From positions 39,228,661-39,292,660 of the forward strand of contig BTRK01000002.1 of assembly GCA_036245805.1 (NCBI GenBank): a stretch of 64,000 nucleotides of DNA. The letters are read 5' to 3'. The position numbers and the translations under genes are program-made. This document shows, piece by piece, positions 55,245-64,000 of the stretch (its first letter is position 1; every line of letters begins with the position of its first letter). The DNA is from Pristionchus mayeri. Taxonomy: Eukaryota; Nematoda; Chromadorea; Rhabditida; Neodiplogasteridae. The notes under the pieces are model-generated. The model was not told the DNA's origin. It ran no database searches and saw nothing but the letters and a program-made list of their open reading frames with translations.

Positions 55245-57622
55245 AGACAATCTCATCTCCTTTATTATTTATCTTTGTAAATTTCCATTGTGGACGTAAT
55301 GAAGCACAACTGAACAATAACATATGAGAGGAATCACGAGAAAATCACCCATTTGAGGGGCGTCTGCGGCGGTAAAACATAAACCCATCCCATCCAGGTA
55401 TAAAGTGTAAGGTATATCAAGCGATGCTCTTTCAAACTGCGTCGTCAGAATTTTGATAACTATCGTCATCTTCGAGATTCAGAAGGCCAATTTGGGACAC
55501 TTACTTTTTGAGGGTCAAATCGAGCCCACATAAATGACTATAAGTACGTTTAAAATGACGATAAAAACTCGTTCTTTGCTCAGAAAGAAAGCTGAGAACA
55601 TTATCTACGACTTTTATATTGAACATGTCATTCCCTGTGTACGTCCCCGTGCGGGGTGGTCGGGTCGACCAAAAATGACCTAACTCTGGAAATCGGAAAA
55701 ACCCTCTGAGATTTTACGTGCAATGGATAGACACTATGTGTGACTAACTTGACGCCAAATATTAGCCAAATCAAAAGACGGCGTAACTTTTCGTCCAGCG
55801 ACGTATGAATGGGTACCATACACAAACACCTCGTTAGTTCCAACTGATGGCAACTAGACTCAAATCTGCCCAAAATCATCCAAAATAACACTTCGAATTG
55901 TTTCCGACCCCAATACAGTACTCCTATTGGGCCAAAATTACGAAAGGACCCGAACATTGAAAATCAATTTTCAGGCCCTTCTCAACTTTTGAGCTCGGCC
56001 CAAATGTAGCAAATCACTTTCAAATAACGCAAAAATGGTCCTCTACACTATTCAAGCAAAGGGCGCACCTATAAATGCGAAATTTCATCAGAGGTATCCA
56101 AGAAAACGCGAAAAACTGAAGTTCAGGTCAACATGGTCACAGAGAACCGTTACTTAGCTAGAAATGTAGAGCACGACGAGCTAAACATTTTATCTGTTGA
56201 AAGTGAGGCTATATCTTTTCGTTGAAGCGTGCTACAGAGCCTAGAAGTTGGCGAAAAACGACGGAAGAGGCGAGCGGGAGAGCGCTAAAGCGAGGGGAGG
56301 GAGAGGGAGGTCAGCCGGCGAGAGCGGCAGACGGTTAGAGCGCGCGCTCTTGGGGGATTCTAGTCCGTTTCTTGTGAAATTCTAGACTCTATAGCACGCT
56401 TCAACGAAAAGATATAGCCTCACTTTCAACAGATGAAATGTTTAGCTCGTCGTGCTCTACATTTTTAGCTAAGTAACGGTTCTCTGTGACCATGTTGACC
56501 TGAACTTCAGTTTTGCGCGTTTTCTTGGATACCTCTGATGAAATTTCGCATTTATAGGTGCGCCCTTTGCTTGAATAGTATAGAGGGACATTTTTGCGTT
56601 ATTTGAAAGTGATTTGCTACATTTGGGCCGAGCTCAAAAGTTGAGGAGGACCTGAAAATCGATTTTCAATTTTCTGGTCCTTTCGTAATTTTGGCCCAAT
56701 AGGAGTACTGTATTGGGATCGGAAACAATTCTAAATGATATTTTGGATGATTTTGGGCAGATTTGAGTCTAGTAGCCATCAGTTGGAACTAACGAGGTGT
56801 TTGTGTATGGTACCCATTCATACGTCGCTGGACGAAAAGTTACGCCGTTTTTTATACATCTTTCGATTTGGCTAATATTTGACGTCAAGTTAGTCACACA
56901 TAGTGTCTATCAATTGCACATAAAATCTCAGAGGGTTTTTCCGATTTCCAGAGTTAGGTCATTTTTGGTCGACCCGACAACCCCGTACGGGGACGTACAC
57001 AGGGAATGACATGTTCAATAAAAAAATTGTAGAAAATGTTCTCAGCTTTCTTTCTTTGCAAAGAACGAGTTTTTATCGTCATTTTAAACGTACTTATAGT
57101 CATTTAAGTGGGCTCGATTTGACCCTCAAAAAGTAAGTGTCCCAAATTGGCCTTCTGAATCTCGAAGATGACGATAGTTATCAAAATTCTGACAACGCAG
57201 TTTCAAAGAGCATTATTTGAAATACCTTGCGCCTTGTTTATACCTGGATTGGATGAGTTTGTTTTTCCGCCGCGGAGAAGGTGATTCTCTCGTGATGTCT
57301 CTCATATATAACCACTTCGAACACTGATGTGAGATCGATAAGTCGTCGGTATTCAGCTCCGAATTAACGATGAAGTCAGAGTGAGAATCAGAGTAGAATA
57401 ACTGATAAAATTATGTGTTCATTAGTACGTCACTTACGACCAGCTTACGGTCACATCAAGACCGATCAAAGGGCCTTCCACAAAAATAAGAATAACATTT
57501 TTGCAAATGCAAGTGATTGCATAACATGTGTAAGGGAATTGAGCAAGAAAGAGAATAATATTTTCCAGTTTTAGCAGTAAAATATAGTCAGTAGTTGATT
57601 CGCTCCCTTCTACCGTAATCAT
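55245..57622 (-). pseudogene. fragment F of the two-module family, split by a palindrome
   Basis: 57622 to about 57449 encodes a segment ending FVEGPLIGLDVT before GT (matching EGPLLDLDQI in copy C). The next exon, about 57390-57310, reads LFYSDSHSDFIVNSEL, matching VIYSTAHIESIFILIS. Beyond the 2 kb palindrome, about 55.31-55.27 kb, VVLHYVHNGNLQ matches HRIVGVHNGMLT. The three pieces appear in the family's exon order, and the palindrome sits between the last two. No upstream exons exist, so this is a 3' fragment. Confidence 0.55.
55315..57325. mobile_element. 2 kb palindromic element
   Basis: Arms of about 900 bases are inverted copies (AACTATCGTCATCTTCGAG near 55.47 kb mirrored near 57.17 kb; GAACCGTTACTTAGCTA near 56.15 kb mirrored near 56.47 kb) around a 150-base GA-rich loop at about 56.24-56.39 kb. 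Outer parts are more diverged than inner parts. No transposase. Confidence 0.88.
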
Positions 57623-58007
57623 TCTTTCGCTGAAATTTATCAGATATTTTCTTCCTCTTTTCGCATTTTTTTGTCTGTGCTTAGTTTTTCTTCGCTTTTT
57701 TTTAAAATTTATCAGTTACATATCGCCAAATTGGTTTAATTACCCAACTTTTCGGCTATGCATAAATCGTGTACATCAACATTCGGTTGGTAGCAAGTAC
57801 AAGGCAATCTTCGGAACTTGAACTCCGGAAAACTTCGACCTAATTCTTCTCTGACGGTGTCAACGTCAGTGTTTGCACTTGTCGGCGGGACTTATACGTG
57901 ATCGTAGGTTGAAATGTAAAAAAATACATTAATAAATTCGTGAATCGAAATATACTTGGCGTCGATTAGCTACTCACAATTCATTGAATATACAACTATT
58001 TCATAAT
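57623..58007. other. no gene recognised
   Basis: Spacer between the stop of gene C and fragment F; pyrimidine-rich on the plus strand near 57640-57710. No coding or repeat signal was seen. Confidence 0.45.
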
Positions 58008-60928
58008 TTAAATATGCATTTTGGCATTCGCTAGGTGAAATCTTGTTGTTTGATCTTCGTCTTCTGTTACGAATGACATTGTAAGCATTCCATTGTGAAC
58101 TCCGACAATTCGATGTTTGGTTGATAATGATGGGAGCCTGAATATTATGTTCACTTCAGAATAGCGGATAGATTAGTTCTTGTTGAATACATCACATACA
58201 CGTAAGGCAGTTGAGTGACGTGGAGATTCAAGGTGTTCAAAATGATAATGATGTTGAGGTACGAAATCAGAATGAAGATTGATTCAATATGAGCAGTGGA
58301 ATAGATCACCTGAAAACATATTTTAAAGATTATATTTTAAATTATGTTTTGCATAATATTCGGGAAATAGCTCATCAAGCGCACAATTTGATCAAGATCA
58401 AGCAGCGGTCCCTCAATTCTTCGTACATTCTCATTCACTTTCACAATATTCGCATCCTTGTGATGTCGAAAGAGATATAGAGTACGTCTGTAAATCTCTA
58501 TATATTATTTTAGGAACATTTGTGGGTACTTGTGAATATGCCATTCATGTTGACTAAGAAACTTGATCTTCGAAATGTCGAATTTCATTCCTTCCACCTC
58601 GTTAGGTTTCTCATCGTATTCATAGACATGCCACTCATTCACTCTCTCGAGGAAATAAAACGGCTGATGCTTAGAATGAGATAAATGAGCTCATCTGAAA
58701 GTACACATAGATTTCACAATAAAATTGAAATACTCAAACTTCATTGATTATTTCGCAGCGCGTAGGTTCATCATCGAAGGACACTTTGAAGAACATAGTT
58801 GTCTGAATTTAGAGGAAATCATTAACAATAATTTGTTGTCAAATTGACAAACATCTCTGGATGAAGTCGAAAAATAGACATTATTCCGTTGAACTCCGTT
58901 GAATGAACAATTTGATTCATGTTCCAGCACTGATAAGTCGATATTGTAATGTTCACTGAAAATATATTCAGAAATGAAATGAATTACATGATTAAATACT
59001 TACGCAGATTTTGCGAATAGTCGTAAGGGCTCCATGCTATTAAAAAATACAGTCAGGCCTATATTTAAAATACAATGATCGTTTTTCATTCAGTTTTTGA
59101 GAAATTGTTACCAGTATCCAGTTGCTCTGAGATGAGTTGTTCAGAGAAACTTTCCAATTCACAGAAGTTGAAGATGCCACTCCTCATTTTGAGATTGTCA
59201 AGTTTGATCTATGATTGATATAATGTATGTTAATTTCAAATTATTTTTAAAAAATCACATTAAACATGGTCGTTTCCATATTCTTCAGCTGAAGTTTCAC
59301 TTGCTCATTTTGCGACAGCAGTTCAATATTTCGCAGATTTAACGCTTCACAATCATGTTGAAGCTGAAATGCCAAAGTCAAGTAATACAAAGTTAATGAA
59401 TACCTCTCTATTGATCTTATCGTATTGCTCCATTGCACGCATTGCCTCTCGAATATCATAATGTTTATTCCGAAGCTATATGAATTCGATTGTTTCAATA
59501 TACAGTGATGCATGGTTTCCCCCCCCCCCCGGATGAGCGCTGCGCGGATAGTTGCGGAGAGTAGCATGAGGTCGCATCACATCAAGATACCGTTCAAAGT
59601 GTGTATTTTTATGCATTTTCGGCAGTAGGTTCTTTCGATAACCATCTATCGATATGCGAATTCGGAAAATGCTCAGTTTGACCTCATGTTTTGATGGGTT
59701 CCCTTTGGAGTCCTCTAACCTCCCCTTCCCTCAGTTCTCTATGACGCCGCTCACCAGCCATAAGAATGAGTAATGATATCCTATGGGAAATGATGAAGGG
59801 TAATAGAGGACACTCCAATAATATCCGTACAAACAGTAGCCCAAACTGAACGTTTTGAAACACCGAGTAGACAGGTCGATCGGTAGTTGTTGCAATAACC
59901 CACATCCTATATGCACAAATTGCACGCATGACCCGCACCGAACCTCCGCGCAGCGCCAGTCTGGAGGGAGACCGTGTTGTACTGTAGTTGTAAATCTACC
60001 TTCCAGCTCTCTTGCTTGGACTGCTCATTTTTCGTCGTGAGTTCATAAATTATTCCTCCTAGCTGAATGTTTAGCAATGCCTTCAAGCTTTTCCATTTGT
60101 TTTTGTACACGCACCTCATTATTTTCCTGCCTGCTTCGCTTCAGCTTATCTGCGAGATTTTTGTTTTCTTCTTCAAAGCTAACGCGAATCTAAATCTAGT
60201 GTTTTTAAAATTGTTTTAAAGAAAAAACAATCGTTCATGAAATAATCCAGCTAAATGAGTAATTTCCAACCAACCAAATGGAAAAGATATATGCCGGGGA
60301 TATTGAAAACATACATGTCGTATTTTGTCTTCGAATGTTCTAACAATCTCATCACGTTCCAACTTATTCGTTATTTCATTTTGTTCGAGCTGCAATAAGT
60401 GGTCATTCTCTTTTCCAATGTACACTATCGCACCGGAAAGTCACAGTACACTTTTTGAATTTGTTGCAACTTTTTGCTGAGGAAAGTTATCATTCATCAA
60501 GGGCACATCATACTTTACTACCAGAACGATTTCTGGGCAAAAAGTTGCAACAAATTAAATGTGCCCTTTGACTTTCCGGCACGACTGTACATGAAAACCT
60601 GGTAAATTCGATCCACCCAATTTGCAACCTTCCTCTCGTCAACGGTTATAGTATTTAAATACTGAAATGATAAAATGGCGAAGCCCCATCCCAACTTTTT
60701 CGAATTGCCCGAGGCCTCACGAGCCTTTTACAACGTTTCATGCAGACTCTCAACAATTGCGCCCATATTTTATCCTTAACACGCAACCCCGCGTAACATA
60801 GGGACCGAAGGTCGCTAGTTATTATGTTCAATGTGCTCACGTATCCATCCGGAAGAAGTGCTGTCATAACGTACCGTTTGCTTGTAACGTCATCTCTCGT
60901 CAACAAACACACAACTGCTTTTTGAACG
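58008..60928 (-). CDS. gene C: two-module family member, 5' part missing
   Basis: Exons: 60841-60928 (VQKAVVCLLTRDDVTSKRYV, last exon of module 1), 60599-60661, 60315-60389, 60115-60189, 60000-60062, 59404-59475, 59259-59363 (coiled coil, ending LQLKNMETTMFN), 59112-59208, 59004-59058, 58853-58955, then about 58815 down to a TAA at 58008 (module 2: HQPFYFLERVNEWHVYEY, TLYLFRHHKDANIVKV, IYSTAHIESIFILIS, HRIVGVHNGMLTMSF). Exon lengths 88, 75, 75, 63, 105, 97, 55 and 103 match those of copy A, as do the phases. Exons 1-7 of module 1 should lie above 60928, but gene D starts there on the other strand. The copy is therefore 5'-truncated or begins at an internal Met. Confidence 0.65.
59503..59984. 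mobile_element. Tc1/mariner-type MITE in a gene C intron
   Basis: CAGTGATGCATGGTTTCCC at the left and the right-end complement CAGTACAACACGGTCTCCC are flanked by TA. A shared subterminal GCGCTGCGCGGA supports the pairing. No transposase. Confidence 0.7.
60423..60587. mobile_element. 165-base Tc1/mariner-type MITE
   Basis: Ends CACTATCGCACCGGAAAGTC and GACTTTCCGGCACGACTG are inverted and flanked by TA. Internal TTGTTGCAACTTTTTGC is mirrored. It lies 11 bases downstream of a gene C donor. It shares the CCGGAAAGT core with the large elements at 18310 and 1173. Confidence 0.8.
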
Positions 60929-61067
60929 CTGATTAATTCAATTGGTTGACATGCGGTTCTGAAATTATGGCTTCTTAAGATAATTTAGAATTTCTTTTTT
61001 TGATGTATATGCATGAGGAACCAACATCGCATTCAATCGCGTGCGAGTAAAAGTTTACCTTTCAGGC

Positions 61068-63500
61068 ATGGCAACCAAAAATGTCTTAAAATCGATTGGC
61101 AAGGAGGAGTTGCCGATGGAAACTTGGGGTTTCGAAGCCAATGACGGTGGGCTTTCACAGTTTTCTATGTTCATTGAATGTTGAAGGAATCAAACTATTC
61201 GGCGATATACACAATTCGCGAATATATGCTAAATGGAAGTGAGTGTCTTCCGATGCTTGAAGCAATTTACAGGGTGCGGAGAAAGTATGGCAACACGGAT
61301 TTAACCATGTATTTTCTTTCAAAACCATCGCACACTTTTGAAACGGTACACATCATTTATCAGAGATATTAGGAACATAACAACGAGAGCTTATTCGATT
61401 TGGCCCCCGTTTGCCTTGATGACTGCTTTGAGACGAGAAGGAACTGACTCGACGACGGCCCCAAGGTACTTCTTGTCGATCTTGTTCCATGCCTTCTGAA
61501 GGGAGTTCTTGAGACTCTCCAGATTCGGGTGGCGAATGGAGCAAGCTTCCTTCTCGAGAACAGACCACACGCTAAAGTCGAAGGGATTCAGATCGGGACT
61601 GTTGTAGGGCCATTCATTAGATGTGATGAAGTCGGGAAGATTTCTCGCGCATCAGTTCTGGGTGAGTTTTTCGGATTGGGCGGGTACAGAATCTTGCTGG
61701 AAGCTCCAACGGCGCCCTTTGAAGTGGGAACGTGACCAGGGAAGAAGAGTCCTCTCCATGAACTACTTGATGTAGTAGTGCTTACCGACCTTCATACCGG
61801 GCTTGACGAAAACAAGGGGAGTCTTGCCGGTGGCTGCCCAAACCATCACTGACTGCGGGTTAGAAACTCGAGAGACGGTTTTGCCCCTAGCATTGGCTTG
61901 CTGGGCAGACTGGGTAATCACTCTCGTGTTCTGACTATTGAAAGCCTGCGTCCACGGTGAACATCTTCTCATCCGAGTAGACAGTCGTAAGATGCTCGGC
62001 CCTCACCAGGAGCTTCTTGCATCTCTTCAGTATATTTCCCTTGTGAACGCCAGTCAAACCATGGCTCTTACGCATCTTGTAAGGGTGGGACGTGAGTCCA
62101 GAATGGATGATCTTACGCGCCGAATGCTCTTCAATAGCGAGATCAAGGGCCATCTTCCTCATTGATCGCTTGGGAATGCGTGTGACTCGCTTCTGCATAA
62201 TTTTCTTATTCTGACGAGTGACATCGGAGGAAGGTCTGCCCATTCTAGGACGGTCCTTTGTCGTGCCCAGCTCCTTGAAACGGCGGATGGTTTTGAAAAC
62301 GGTAGGACGGCAAACACGGAGTTTCTTCGAGATTGAACCAACGGTCTCGCCGGTGCTCCACAGGTCAATAATTGATTGGCGGAATTGGTGGGGGTCGAAC
62401 CATGACTAGGGGAAACAATTTAAAGTGCGCCTTGAATACACCGAATGATTAGGTAAAACCTGTTATAACTTGTATTAACAGGTTTCCAGGAGTGATGAAA
62501 TATTTGAGTTCAAACTTTGTTTTCATCCTTTCTCCGCACCCTGTACACTTTTGCAGCGGAAGCATCAATCAGGCGAATATGCCTGCTGAGAAGATGGTCG
62601 ATTTCAGATTTCACGAAAATGCAATGTACTTCGTGACACAGAATACAGTTAATGATCAGTTCTTATGTTTTTTTTTAAATACAACGAAAATGCAGAAGAT
62701 CTACATAGCGGTTTGCACCCCGGACGATGACATCTCAATATATTATTTACGGAATATGCCCGAAGTAAGAACAGTATAATGTTGAATGGTTTGGAATAAT
62801 TATTAAATTATAGGTAGGAAAGATTGTTGAGTGGTGGCTATACAGAACATGGAGAGATGGGAAGAAATACGTTCACGGAATTTGGGACGAGCCGAATACA
62901 GATGGAATTCAAATCGATTTTGACGAAGAAATACTCCAAAATATGACATTGAAAGGTATTCACAGGTGAGGAAACAATATCGCTAGAAGGAAGAGTTGAG
63001 AGCGGTTACTCCTCATTCGGAAATTTTTTCAGAGGGATGCTTATGTACGAGAGGGTGAAACCAGGTCGTCCAAAAATTCATAAATTAAGCGAAAACGTCC
63101 TCGTACTTGAGGTGGACATATAACACTATTTGTAAGAAATATGTCTCAAGGTGCCGAACACATTCTGCATGTATCACTTCTCCGATTCTTCGCCATTCGT
63201 ATTTTTTACGATGGCGCTGACGACCATATTGAAGTTTTTGACACCCACTCAATGAACCTTCAGGCTTCATTGCGAATTGAGTAAGCACTCATTTATAAAA
63301 TGTAACAAGTGTTTATATATTACAGAAACACCAACATACTTACCCACATCGGAGGAATTCGCGATGGGAAGATCGTTGTTAATGAAATGTCGAACGGCAA
63401 ACAATATTTGGTAACTGCACAACTCTCGGATAAATACGCGAGAGTACATGGCGAGGATTTTCGTAATTTTTCATTTTATATATTCAGCATGAATTATTAA
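61068..63500 (+). CDS. gene D: single-module member of the family
   Basis: Exons: 61068-61146 (MATKNVLKSIGKEELPMETW), 61187-61238 (GDIHNSRIYAKW), 62557-62764 (MVDFRFHENAMYFVTQNTV), 62814-62965 (VGKIVEWWLYRTWRDGKKYV), 63033-63111, 63151-63280 and 63326-63500. ATG 61068 lies two bases after an acceptor-like TTTCAG. The exon order equals one module of gene A without the coiled coil (about 240 residues). In the 63151-63280 exon, protein-like wording switches frame at a run of six T at 63202-63207 (DSSPFVFF, then DGADDHIEVFDTHS). One missing T, real or a sequencing error, would explain it. Intron 2 contains a DD37D transposon. Function unknown. Confidence 0.62.
61270..62543 (-). mobile_element. 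Tc1/mariner-superfamily element with DD37D-type transposase
   Basis: 1274 bases flanked by TA, with perfect inverted ends CAGGGTGCGGAGAAAG and CTTTCTCCGCACCCTG. It is inserted in intron 2 of gene D, near its acceptor side. Confidence 0.9.
61385..62403 (-). pseudogene. DD37D (maT-like) transposase, degraded
   Basis: Read on the minus strand in several frames: an N-terminal helix-turn-helix part, TVYSDEKMFTVDAGF with the first catalytic Asp, SVMVWAATGKTPLVFVKPG, the second Asp at QDSVPAQSEK, and NSPDLNPFDF with the third Asp. Thirty-seven codons separate the last two Asp, the spacing of maT-type transposases rather than mariner (34) or Tc1 (34, ending in Glu). Frame changes and a stop inside the catalytic domain make it inactive. 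Confidence 0.88.
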
Positions 63501-64000
63501 TATCAACGCACTATTTCGGTTCTTACGAAAAATGATTCAGGTTAGGAACCGGTTGAGATAACAAAGAATAGGGAATGTATACATAGTAATTGAACCAAAA
63601 GAAATAATATTTACATATGTTATTTACTGTGTGGATTTCGATTTCGCATTGATCTAAATAACCTTGCAGACATAGTAAACACTGAAACTGGAAGTAACGG
63701 AACATGAATTATTAATACCAGCGCACTACTTGCCTGAAGAAGCTTGGTGTGCCGTTGATAGCGAACTTGAAAAGGTTATAATTTGAATAACGAATTTGTA
63801 TTCATGGTATTTATTTATTAATGATCAACTTTTGCAATTGATAAGGTTTCTTAGACAAAATATGCCATTTGAGAATGAATAAATACATGGACGTTCAGAT
63901 AATGTTTATGTGAAAAAGGTAAAAGGTTCACGAAAAGAAAGTTTTCGCTTCCAAAATGTAATCTTCCGATCGATATTCACACTATTATCAACAAATCTCT
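63501..64000. other. downstream of gene D, short duplicated segment
   Basis: A stretch around 63488-63515 (ATGAATTATTAATATCAACG) recurs with small changes at 63704-63731. This looks like a local duplication of the gene D terminal region. No further exon of the family was recognised before the window edge. Confidence 0.4.

Noticed and set aside
1..64000. A CRISPR array or bacterial operon linked to the SecA-like gene
   Set aside because: No regular spacer-separated repeats, no ribosome-binding sites and no compact co-directional intronless genes. The DNA is clearly eukaryotic.

Overview
The window looks like invertebrate nuclear DNA, most probably from a nematode. Many introns are only 39-60 bases with GT...TTTCAG-type borders, genes are split into many small exons, initiator ATGs sit 0-2 bases after acceptor-like TTNCAG (possible trans-splice sites), and most of the space is mariner/Tc1, hAT and non-LTR elements plus large foldback repeats. 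The species cannot be told from the sequence. All products and exon structures below are read by eye from translations and splice signals.

Two gene systems dominate. (1) A very large minus-strand gene runs from about 40.08 kb down to 14.49 kb. Its central exon (about 22.6-29.5 kb) encodes a SecA-like superfamily 2 ATPase. It has Walker A ATGEGKS, Walker [10 protein letters not shown], motif [10 protein letters not shown] and motif [17 protein letters not shown], preceded by collagen-like Gly-X-Y blocks. A hydrophobic Gly/Ala-rich exon lies upstream and amphipathic helical exons lie downstream. The reading frame is broken at about nine places: single-base frame changes, an 18-base insertion in motif V, an in-frame TAG, a 34-base tandem duplication and an inverted duplication. 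The locus is therefore either decaying or assembled from reads with indel errors.

(2) A lineage-type paralogue family, whose fold I do not recognise, occupies both flanks. Copy A (plus, 4964-13665) is nearly complete: a beta-rich module of about 7 exons, a 6-exon coiled coil, then a second copy of the same module. Copy D (plus, 61068-63500) has one module. Copy C (minus, 60928-58008) lacks most of module 1. Copies B (minus, 51549 to about 45838), E (minus, 43215-42460) and F (minus, 57622 to about 55245) are disrupted fragments. Conserved exon lengths and phases between copies show that these are real coding exons.

Layout: 1-4.9 kb foldback and repeat DNA; 5-13.7 kb gene A with two 2-3 kb foldback elements in its introns; 14.5-40.1 kb SecA-like gene with mariner-type and foldback elements in its introns; 40.2-42.4 kb two mariner-type elements; 42.5-51.6 kb fragments E and B with a D34D mariner and a CR1/Jockey-like LINE inserted; 51.8-55 kb foldbacks and an RTE-like reverse transcriptase fragment; 55.2-57.6 kb fragment F split by a 2 kb palindrome; 58-61 kb gene C; 61-63.5 kb gene D, whose second intron holds a DD37D transposon.
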